Shown here one piece after another: positions 53,193 through 59,622 of a stretch of 64,000 bases of DNA (positions are counted from its first letter, which is position 1; every line of letters begins with the position of its first letter). A model generated the notes under the pieces. That model saw only the letters and a list, made by a program, of their open reading frames with translations, was not told where the DNA came from and searched no databases. Source of the DNA: Bacillus cereus G9842 (GTDB taxonomy: Bacteria; Bacillota; Bacilli; Bacillales; Bacillaceae_G); the NCBI RefSeq assembly GCF_000021305.1, contig NC_011772.1, positions 515,501 through 579,500 of the forward strand. Reading direction: 5' to 3'. A program made the translations under genes and the position numbers.

Positions 53193-53705
53193 TTATTTAT
53201 TTTCATCTAAGAATAAGACCATATGCTCTTCGTCCCAATATTGTCCGTTATATTTTAATGAACGTTCTTGTACACCGAATGTTTTAAAACCTAATGATTC
53301 ATAAAGTTTTTTCGCTCCATCGTTGCCAACAACAACATCAAGCATAACTTGTTCTACTTCTAAAGATTTAGCAAGCTCAAGACATTCTTTAATAAGTGCT
53401 TTTCCTGCTCCAAGTCCACGTGCTTTTGGAGATACATATACAGAACCGATTTTAGCTTTATGTTCTTGTTTTACATATGGTTTCGTTTCCAGTGTTGCAA
53501 CCCCGATTAATTTTCCATCTTTAAATGCACCTAGCGTATAGTTTTCATCTTGTGCTAATTTTTGTGCTTTATATTCAATCGCACACTCTTTATTAATAAT
53601 ATCTTCATAAGAAGAGCTGAATGCTTCAGGGTTTTGCTTTAATCCTTCTACGCGAAGTTCTAAGTAAATTTCTGCTTCGTCTTTTGTTAATACATGGATA
53701 TCCAA
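53193..53705 (-). CDS. GNAT-family N-acetyltransferase, copy 1, 170 aa
   Basis: Single GNAT domain: KIGSVYVSPKARGLGAGKAL (acetyl-CoA loop, about 90-109), VEQVMLDVVVGNDGAKKLYE and LGFKTFGVQERSLKYNGQYW. Probably a small-molecule or protein N-acetyltransferase; substrate unknown. GGAGGGTGATAT precedes ATG 53705. A close paralogue lies at 58888. Confidence 0.85.
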   Translation of the reverse strand: MDIHVLTKDEAEIYLELRVEGLKQNPEAFSSSYEDIINKECAIEYKAQKLAQDENYTLGAFKDGKLIGVATLETKPYVKQEHKAKIGSVYVSPKARGLGAGKALIKECLELAKSLEVEQVMLDVVVGNDGAKKLYESLGFKTFGVQERSLKYNGQYWDEEHMVLFLDENK

Positions 53706-53807
53706 TTATATCACCCTCCAAATCTTTGCAAATGTACCTTTATTTTATATTGAAATAAGAATAATTTCAAAAGCTTAGCTTATATGAGCTGTTTTTATGA
53801 ACAAAAT

Positions 53808-53840
53808 AACACCAGTAGTGTTTACTACTACTGGTGTTTT
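53808..53840. terminator. Terminator after the sensor kinase gene (minus)
   Basis: AACACCAGTAGT / ACTACTGGTGTTTT stem. Confidence 0.85.
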
Positions 53841-53850
53841 CACACGCATA

Positions 53851-55305
53851 TTATTCAAAAGGTAGCTCGATTATAAAGTTTGTTCCCGCTCCTAATTGGC
53901 TTGTTACTAGAATAGAACCGTTATGCAATTCTACAATTTCCTTTGCAACAGCTAGCCCGATACCTTTTCCGCCTGTAGCTCGTGTTCTAGATTTATCGAC
54001 ACGATAAAAGCGGTCAAAAATATGCGGGATATCTTCTTCAGGAATACCTTCACCTTCATCTTGTACACTTATTGTAAAAGAATCTGTTTCCATGAGTACA
54101 CGTATCGTAATAGATGTGTTTTCTGGCGAATGTTGATAAGCGTTGTGTAATAAATTTAACATAACTTGTTCCATACGTCTTTCGTCTATACAAACTTCTA
54201 AATCATCTTTGCAATATACATGAAGTTGCATTTGCTTATTCGTTAATGTTGTTTTTGTTTTTTCAACCATTCGTTCTAAAAATGGCTGAAGAAGCACTTT
54301 TTGTTTTTTTATAACAAATTGGTGTTGTTCTAATTGTACAAGCATAAATAAATCTTGGACGAGATCGGTTACACTATCCGTTTCATCCTCAATGATTTGT
54401 AAGTATTCTTCTCGCTCCTCTTTTGTTAAAGAGTCTCTCTTTGCTACCTTTGCATAACCCTTCATATAGGTCAATGGAGTTAATAGTTCATGAGCGACAC
54501 TAGCGAGAAATTCATTGCGCTCTTTTTTCATATACGTAAGTTCACTCGATAAATCTTCAATTGTTTTTGCTAAACTTCCGAGTTCATCATTCCGTTTAAT
54601 ACCTAATTGAATTGGTTTATTTAATTTTGACATTTTTTCTGTCGCTCTCTTCATTTTTACAAGTGGTTCTGTAATAACGCGTGAAAAAACAAAGACAGAA
54701 ATTGTTGTTAAAATAATTGTTAAAACGCTAATGATAAGAAATTGGTTCATGAGTTTAAGTAACATATTTTCTAGGAAAGATGTTTTTAATAGCATATATA
54801 GCTTTCCTTGAAACTTTGTTGTGTTAAGTGGGCTTACTGTTGTGATGAACTTTGATTTTTTCCAGTTTCTTTCAACGACCAATCCGCCGTCTGGGACAGT
54901 TTCTGTTTTACAAGTAAGTTGTTTTTGCATATCTTTTGTTACGGGTTCTGAGGTGGAAATAATTTTGCCGTTATGGTCAGTAATAATGATAGCTATATCG
55001 GAGTTAGAAATTGATTCCGATTCAACTAAGTGTGCAGCCTCATTCGTAATATCGAACTCAGGATACACAGGACGTTTAGGATTTTTATTATGTTCAGCGT
55101 GTTTCATTTCTTTATAATATTCATCCCGTCTCTCGCGGCTTTTAATTTTTTTACTATAGCGATTACCTTTCTCTAAAAGAGCATCTGTTTCCTCTACAAT
55201 ACGCATTTTTGAAAGGCTTTTATAAAAAGATACGAAAGCAATTGTTTCAATACATAAAGCTAATATTAAAAAGTATGTCCCAATTTTAAGGGAAAGTTTA
55301 CTCAT
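53851..55305 (-). CDS. Sensor histidine kinase, 484 aa
   Basis: TM1 (about 6-27), a roughly 150-residue external domain, TM2 (about 186-208), HAMP (about 209-262), phosphoacceptor FLASVAHELLTPLTYMKGYA (His near 273), N box LLHNAYQHS, G1 VQDEGEGI and G2 GGKGIGLAVAKEI. All kinase motifs are intact. It follows its regulator on minus after a 65-bp gap holding a hairpin. Signal unknown. Confidence 0.88.
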   Translation of the reverse strand: MSKLSLKIGTYFLILALCIETIAFVSFYKSLSKMRIVEETDALLEKGNRYSKKIKSRERRDEYYKEMKHAEHNKNPKRPVYPEFDITNEAAHLVESESISNSDIAIIITDHNGKIISTSEPVTKDMQKQLTCKTETVPDGGLVVERNWKKSKFITTVSPLNTTKFQGKLYMLLKTSFLENMLLKLMNQFLIISVLTIILTTISVFVFSRVITEPLVKMKRATEKMSKLNKPIQLGIKRNDELGSLAKTIEDLSSELTYMKKERNEFLASVAHELLTPLTYMKGYAKVAKRDSLTKEEREEYLQIIEDETDSVTDLVQDLFMLVQLEQHQFVIKKQKVLLQPFLERMVEKTKTTLTNKQMQLHVYCKDDLEVCIDERRMEQVMLNLLHNAYQHSPENTSITIRVLMETDSFTISVQDEGEGIPEEDIPHIFDRFYRVDKSRTRATGGKGIGLAVAKEIVELHNGSILVTSQLGAGTNFIIELPFE

Positions 55306-55335
55306 TTTTTCACCATACCTTATTCATAATAAAGA

Positions 55336-55362
55336 GTCAGTGGTATACGATTTCCCACTGAC
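55336..55362 (-). terminator. Intercistronic hairpin between regulator and kinase
   Basis: GTCAGTGG / CCACTGAC stem followed on minus by TCTTTATT. A weak terminator or attenuator that could lower kinase expression relative to the regulator. Confidence 0.5.
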
Positions 55363-55370
55363 CGAAGTAA

Positions 55371-56042
55371 TTATTCACTTTTCCATTTATATCCGACTTT
55401 ATAGACCGTTTCTAGGTAATCTTCAATTGGAAATCCTTTTTTGCGTAGTTTATCACGGATATTACGAATGTGTGAATCAATTGTTCTATATTCGATATCT
55501 GTTTCATAGCCCCAAATTTTTTCGATTAAATCATCTCGGCTATAAGCACGGTTTGTATTTTGCAAAAATAATCCGAGTAACGAAAATTCGATAGGAGTTA
55601 ATGAGATTTTTTCATCATAAACTGTGACAGTATGTTTCGTTTTATCCCACTCAATACCATTGAAACTAACAAAGCCATCTTTCTTTGTACGGCGTAATAT
55701 AGCCTCGATTCGTGCGACTAATACATGCTCATCAAATGGTTTTGTAATATAATCATCTGCGCCCATCGTGAGGCCTTTCACCATATCGTAGTTTTGGTTG
55801 CGAGCTGTTAACATAATGATAGGAACGTTGGAAATTTGACGAATTTGATAGCAAGTATCCCATCCATCCATACTTGGCATCATAACATCTAATAAAATAA
55901 TATCGAATTCTTTTTGTTCGATTAATTTTAGTGCTTCAAGGCCAGAGGTAGCTTTCATACAAAAATAGCCGCGAGGGCTTAAGAACAGATCTAATAATCG
56001 TAACATACGTTCTTCATCGTCTACTAATAAAATTTTTACCAT
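55371..56042 (-). CDS. OmpR-family response regulator, 223 aa
   Basis: Receiver (Asp52 in IILLDVMMPSMDGW, Lys in DYITKPF) and winged-helix DNA-binding domain (ISLTPIEFSLLGLFLQ to ETVYKVGYKW). ATG 56042 with GGGGTG upstream is preferred; a GTG at 56054 is also in frame. Its promoter region is cut short by the right end of the tnpB transposon, only about 60 bp upstream. Confidence 0.88.
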   Translation of the reverse strand: MVKILLVDDEERMLRLLDLFLSPRGYFCMKATSGLEALKLIEQKEFDIILLDVMMPSMDGWDTCYQIRQISNVPIIMLTARNQNYDMVKGLTMGADDYITKPFDEHVLVARIEAILRRTKKDGFVSFNGIEWDKTKHTVTVYDEKISLTPIEFSLLGLFLQNTNRAYSRDDLIEKIWGYETDIEYRTIDSHIRNIRDKLRKKGFPIEDYLETVYKVGYKWKSE

Positions 56043-56103
56043 AATCTTGTGCACCCCAAACTGTTCATTCTACTTGTATAGTTTACATGAAAATAGTCAA
56101 CTA

Positions 56104-56383
56104 CCCCCACTGAAATGAATCGTTTCAGTGGGGGCTTGAGTTTGAACGCTAGGTCTTTTCGTCCATCGCTAGACAGTTTGACGCTCTAGCATTCATGCCA
56201 CCTTATGGTAACACCCCAAGTATGTTTTTGGTTGGTACTGGCAACGAATGATTGTTTTCCCACTTGCACCACCCTTTCGAAAAAGAGCAATTCTCCCTTG
56301 TGGAAGAAGCCACCACTCAGATGAATCTGGCGTGTGCTACAAGCCCCGACAAGTCGAGTACATATGGATGGTTGACGCACCCA
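56104..56383 (-). ncRNA. Probable omega (right-end guide) RNA of the tnpB element
   Basis: A 280-bp non-coding stretch lies between the tnpB stop and the right-end hairpin. In IS605-type elements this region, with the 3' end of tnpB, gives the guide RNA scaffold, the guide being read from flanking DNA past the right end (here minus-strand bases below about 56100). Repeated TAGCG..CAAACT motifs at 56145-56190 suggest structure. Inferred from the family. Confidence 0.6.
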
Positions 56384-57739
56384 CTAAGCTATGCGCGAAG
56401 CAACAGCCTTACGTTTTTGCACTTCTAATAGAATCGGCGTTTTCACTTTAAGATTCTCTTTCAATTCTACCACTTTTGATTTGTGCAATGTATTCAGCGC
56501 ACCATTAATATCAGCGTGGATACATGTTCCTGCTTTACTTTGGTACAGACCACGAGTCATTCGTTTGCCACTAAAGTGATAGTGTGTCCTATCATCCTTA
56601 GTCCAAACTGGAACCGGATCTTTATCAAGAAAACTAGCTTTTGAAGTATAGCTTTCTTCTTGTTTGAAAAACCGGATGCCTTCTTTTATACATTTATTCT
56701 CAATTGCCGCAATCAGTTTATGAAACGGGATTTGAACAAATTGTTGATTATTCTTTTTTCCCATATCTGATTTTTGTTTCCAACCAGCGTTATAACCTAC
56801 TACAACCGTATCTACACTACATTCTTTCACTTTTTTAAACAACAAGCCTACAGTTTGTGAAATGTAACCATTTATTTGCCTTTCCCGTTTATGCCAAAGT
56901 GCAGCCATTTTGTTCGTTACAACTCGTTTTGAAATTCCGTTTTCAACATTTTTCTGTTGCAGACTACGTATCATTTTATTGAAGTATTGGTTAATGGCTT
57001 TTAGTTTTTTACCATCAATTAAAAATGTATCACCTGTATTGGTTACGCAACTTACTAATCTGTCTACACCTAAATCGCAACTCAAAGCGTTATTCGTAGT
57101 CGTGGATGTTTTCTTCATTTGAGAAACGTGCATCTCATATGTGTAATGCACCTCAAAGAACCGACCTTTTTGCTTCGGTACAAGCTCAATGTAGGAGATT
57201 TTTTTATGTCTTAAGTTTTTCGGTATACGTATTTTAATGGAACCGAATTTTTTTCTGAATGCAACACTCATCGGAATCAGCCAATACCCGTTATCATCCA
57301 CTTTTGGCACTTGATAGATTTCAATGATTCGTTTGTCAGTTGAATGAGAATAATTCGGAAAATTAGGACGCCCTGTGAATGCTTCAGGATTTTTCTTCCA
57401 CGTTTCCAATGCCTTAAAAAAGCTCTTCACTTCTGCATATAAGGCTCTACGAATAGCCTGCACAGAGTTTGATTGCACGCCCCAGTAGTTCATATCGGCT
57501 TGCATGGCGGTATCTACTTCTTTTACAGTAGCCATTTTATTATGGTTCAAATAACTTTGTTTCATCGTGTACAATCCAACATTTCGCAATGCTTTTGAAC
57601 TATGTGACATGCGTTGCAGTAAGCGGAATTCTTTTGCAGTCAGACTAGCTCGTCCGATATTTTGTTTCTGCGTGAATCGTTGCATGTTTTCTCTTTTCTT
57701 TTGTTTGCGTAATACTTTCACTGCTTTCTTTTTAACCAT
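56384..57739 (-). CDS. tnpB: RNA-guided nuclease TnpB, 451 aa
   Basis: Transposon-encoded RuvC-type nuclease, ancestor class of Cas12. RuvC-I Asp is in LSCDLGVDRLVSC and RuvC-III Asp in CIHADINGALNTL. The usual RuvC-II Glu site reads TVVVGYNAGWKQ, with Gly at the Glu position; a conserved glutamate pair lies about 46 residues later in KQEESYTSKASFLD. The CxxC...CxxC zinc ribbon typical of TnpB is absent between RuvC-II and -III. This fits the rearranged-RuvC TnpB branch related to Fanzor. ATG 57739 has AAGGTGG upstream; a further in-frame ATG at 57769 is less likely. Confidence 0.9.
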   Translation of the reverse strand: MVKKKAVKVLRKQKKRENMQRFTQKQNIGRASLTAKEFRLLQRMSHSSKALRNVGLYTMKQSYLNHNKMATVKEVDTAMQADMNYWGVQSNSVQAIRRALYAEVKSFFKALETWKKNPEAFTGRPNFPNYSHSTDKRIIEIYQVPKVDDNGYWLIPMSVAFRKKFGSIKIRIPKNLRHKKISYIELVPKQKGRFFEVHYTYEMHVSQMKKTSTTTNNALSCDLGVDRLVSCVTNTGDTFLIDGKKLKAINQYFNKMIRSLQQKNVENGISKRVVTNKMAALWHKRERQINGYISQTVGLLFKKVKECSVDTVVVGYNAGWKQKSDMGKKNNQQFVQIPFHKLIAAIENKCIKEGIRFFKQEESYTSKASFLDKDPVPVWTKDDRTHYHFSGKRMTRGLYQSKAGTCIHADINGALNTLHKSKVVELKENLKVKTPILLEVQKRKAVASRIA

Positions 57740-57977
57740 TGTTTTCACCACCTTTCTCAGAGAGTTCATTAAAATTATTTCTTCCCTAAGATAATATTTG
57801 AAATGAAACGGAACAAAATGTGAATATAGTCTTCATCGTAATTCCTTTTGGCTCAAGTAACCGAATGATTATCATTATTCAATTTCGTTGTTTTACGATC
57901 TATACCCTCCTTATCTAAGAGTAGATTGTATCGTAAGACAAAAAGAAACAAAAAAGTTCAGCCTTATTGACTGACGG

Positions 57978-57999
57978 CAATTCATCTCCACCTGAATTG
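57978..57999 (-). repeat. Left-end hairpin of the tnpB element
   Basis: CAATTCA-TCTCCACC-TGAATTG in the 360-bp leader of tnpB; probable transposase recognition hairpin. Confidence 0.45.
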
Positions 58000-58195
58000 T
58001 TGGGTTTCACCCGTAACACAAATCAGATGGAGTCTTCTTGCCGAAAAGGATAAAAACTCTTTTTATGTGATTGAATGGAGGGCTGATTTTTTCGCTCAGA
58101 GTAATTGACATAAAAAATGCACTAGTTTTGCACAACTATTTTTTATAATAGAAAACGTAGCGACACAAAATACCCTATGTTGCGACATAACGTCA

Positions 58196-58219
58196 TGTCA
58201 TTTTATTTATAAAATGACA
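58196..58219. promoter_or_regulatory. Operator-like perfect dyad
   Basis: TGTCATTTTAT-TT-ATAAAATGACA, 11-bp perfect arms. It sits where the promoter of the following 40-aa peptide gene should lie. No known regulator consensus matches. Confidence 0.6.
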
Positions 58220-58237
58220 ATTCCATTCTATTGTGTA

Positions 58238-58307
58238 TGTGAGATAGAGAGGGTTTTCGTATTCACCTCGCATCGGATAAGAAAAATTTCCTATCTCACA
58301 CTTTTTT
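58238..58307 (+). promoter_or_regulatory. Leader hairpin before the 40-aa peptide gene
   Basis: TGTGAGATAG (58238-58247) pairs with CTATCTCACA (58291-58300), with further pairing of GGTTTTC and GAAAA..CC inside, then CTTTTTTT. It is a terminator-like structure directly in front of AAGGAGA and the start codon. Confidence 0.6.
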
Positions 58308-58325
58308 TAAAAGGAGATCATACAC

Positions 58326-58448
58326 ATGAATCCAAAAGAAGAAATTTCAAAAAAAGAAAAGCAAGATCGTAATACGGTTGTCATGTGTGTTGCCGTATCT
58401 ATGGTTATTATTATAAGTTGCGTAAATAAAATTTTAGGGATTTTATAA
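58326..58448 (+). CDS. Small single-helix membrane peptide, 40 aa
   Basis: ATG 58326 to TAA 58448 with AAGGAGA 8 nt upstream. A charged N-terminus (MNPKEEISKKEKQDRN) is followed by one hydrophobic helix (TVVMCVAVSMVIIISCV) and a short tail. Ends at a strong bidirectional terminator shared with the opposing 29-aa gene. The strong ribosome site, leader hairpin and dyad argue for a real regulated gene. Function unknown. Confidence 0.6.
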   Translation: MNPKEEISKKEKQDRNTVVMCVAVSMVIIISCVNKILGIL

Positions 58449-58451
58449 AAT

Positions 58452-58491
58452 AAAAAAGCTGATTGCTTCTTAAGAAGCAATCAGCTTTTTT
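58452..58491. terminator. Bidirectional terminator between two small genes
   Basis: AAAAAAGCTGATTGCTTCTT / AAGAAGCAATCAGCTTTTTT, a perfect 20-bp-arm palindrome. Confidence 0.95.
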
Positions 58492-58510
58492 CATTATTAG
58501 GGGAGTATTC

Positions 58511-58600
58511 CTATATGATAAACCAAGGTAAAATTGCTAAACCAGAAGTTACAATTGCTGTAGTAAATATTAAAAGAACAGCTCGTTTGTTTTGTTTCAT
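58511..58600 (-). CDS. Small membrane peptide, 29 aa
   Basis: Minus-strand gene from ATG 58600 to TAG 58511; AGGAGA lies 8 nt upstream. The product begins MKQNKRAVLLIFTTAIVTSG and continues LAILPWFII: a basic N-terminus and one hydrophobic helix. It has the same promoter layout as the two 27-aa peptide genes and its own strong terminator. Its predicted 5' leader contains a bcr1 remnant. Size and shape recall type I toxins or one-helix regulatory peptides, but no family is recognised. Confidence 0.6.
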   Translation of the reverse strand: MKQNKRAVLLIFTTAIVTSGLAILPWFII

Positions 58601-58648
58601 GTCACATTCTCCTCTACATATCAATTGAATGCTATACGTTCATTTTGT

Positions 58649-58682
58649 GATTGGTGCTTTACTAATTAAAGTTTCACTTTAT
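58649..58682 (+). repeat. bcr1 terminal remnant (34 bp)
   Basis: GATTGGTG joined to ACTAATTAAAGTTTCACTTTAT: a fragment of the middle plus the right terminus. It lies just downstream (minus) of the -10 at 58689-58694, so it forms the start of the 29-aa gene transcript. Confidence 0.6.
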
Positions 58683-58688
58683 ATTTTT

Positions 58689-58752
58689 AGTATAATGAAT
58701 GGTAAGGATTGGTACGATCGATAAAGGTGACATGAAGATTACATTGTTGTAA
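58689..58752 (-). promoter_or_regulatory. Promoter with upstream dyad, 29-aa peptide gene
   Basis: Minus: -10 TATACT (58694-58689), ATCGA, TGTCA and dyad TTACAACAATGTAA (58739-58752), 44 bp from the -10; same offsets as at 37376 and 49906 although the coding regions are unrelated. Confidence 0.65.
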
Positions 58753-58755
58753 TGC

Positions 58756-58790
58756 AAAAAAACATCTTTCTTATTAAGAAAGATGTTTTT
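58756..58790 (-). terminator. Terminator of GNAT copy 2
   Basis: AAAAACATCTTTCTT / AAGAAAGATGTTTTT stem with T run on minus. Confidence 0.85.
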
Positions 58791-58795
58791 GGAAA

Positions 58796-58878
58796 ACTAC
58801 CCCGTAAAAGCCCGATTGGTTCAGCTAATACTCAGTGGGGGATGGAAAAATCCCCCACTGAGTAAAGTTTCACTTTAT
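58796..58878 (+). repeat. Short bcr1 variant (83 bp)
   Basis: CCCGTAAAAGCCCGATTGG to AAAGTTTCACTTTAT, left TTTAT degraded to ACTAC. Same CCCG junction as the copy at 50632. It lies between the GNAT stop codon and its terminator. Confidence 0.8.
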
Positions 58879-58887
58879 ATTGAAGTA

Positions 58888-59394
58888 TTAATCATTTAAG
58901 AACAGAACCATATGTTCCTCGTCCCAATATTGACCGTTATGTTTTAATGAACGTTCTTGTACGCCGTAAGTTTGGAAACCTAATGATTCATATAATTTTT
59001 TGGCACCAGCGTTACCAACTACAACATCGAGCATAAGTTGTTCTACATGTAATTTATCGGCGTTTTCAATAATGGCTTTAATGAGAGCTCGTCCTGCTCC
59101 GAGACCACGTGCTTTTGGAGAAACAAAAACGGAGCCAATTTTTGCTTTATGTTCTTGTTTAATAAATGGTTTTGTTTCTAAAGTAGCGATACCAATTAAA
59201 TCATTATCTTTGAAGACACCTAGAGTATACTTATCCGGATTGCTTAATCGTTTAGCCATAGCAGCTACAGGATCCTCATGTTTCAAAACATCTTCATAAG
59301 AAGAGCTAAAAGCTTCCGGATTTTTCGTTAAACCTTCCATACAAACTTTTAAATATATTTCTGCGTCCTCTGTTGTTAATAAGCGAATTTCCAT
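58888..59394 (-). CDS. GNAT-family N-acetyltransferase, copy 2, 168 aa
   Basis: Paralogue of the gene at 53193: long identical blocks such as EAFSSSYED, KQEHKAKIGSV, VSPKARGLGAG, GAKKLYESLGF and GQYWDEEHMVLFL. ATG 59394 (minus) follows AGGGAGG; an in-frame start at 59421 is less well placed. The transferase core is intact. Copies 1 and 2 have the same strand and flank the two-component system and the tnpB element. Confidence 0.85.
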   Translation of the reverse strand: MEIRLLTTEDAEIYLKVCMEGLTKNPEAFSSSYEDVLKHEDPVAAMAKRLSNPDKYTLGVFKDNDLIGIATLETKPFIKQEHKAKIGSVFVSPKARGLGAGRALIKAIIENADKLHVEQLMLDVVVGNAGAKKLYESLGFQTYGVQERSLKHNGQYWDEEHMVLFLND

Positions 59395-59591
59395 AGTTGT
59401 AACCTCCCTGGTGGATTTCAAATAAATCCATTACTTTTATAAGATTGAGTATATGTTTTGTTAGTATTCTCTTTTAATTTGTAAAAGAATGAAAAGATAT
59501 ATGCTACAATGTTTTGTTTTAATTATGTAATGAAATTATATATTAACTTTGTTAACTATTCAAGTGTTTAATATGTTACATTTTTATAACT

Positions 59592-59622
59592 AAAATAAAT
59601 CCTCGATTGAGGATTTATTTTT
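59592..59622 (-). terminator. Terminator after fdhD
   Basis: AAATAAATCCTC / GAGGATTTATTT stem at the fdhD stop. Confidence 0.8.

Larger units (their letters stand above)
56095..58110 (-). mobile_element. IS1341-type (IS605-superfamily) element carrying only tnpB
   Basis: About 2 kb with one gene, tnpB, and no tnpA, so it needs a transposase in trans. The right end has a subterminal hairpin (CCCCCACTGAAA / TTTCAGTGGGGG, 56104-56134). The left end region has a hairpin CAATTCA / TGAATTG (57978-57999) within a structured 360-bp leader. No terminal inverted repeats or target duplication are expected for this family. The exact ends are estimates. Confidence 0.8.

Noticed and set aside
56910..57122. 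Plus-strand frames inside the tnpB element
   Set aside because: Antisense to conserved TnpB codons, no ribosome sites.
57864..57879. Fur-like AATGATTATCATTATT in the tnpB leader
   Set aside because: Only about one and a half half-sites, far from a promoter for tnpB; likely chance in AT-rich sequence.
57740..58110. Remnant of a tnpA transposase upstream of tnpB
   Set aside because: No frame of useful length or Y1-transposase motifs (HUH) visible in the 370 bp.
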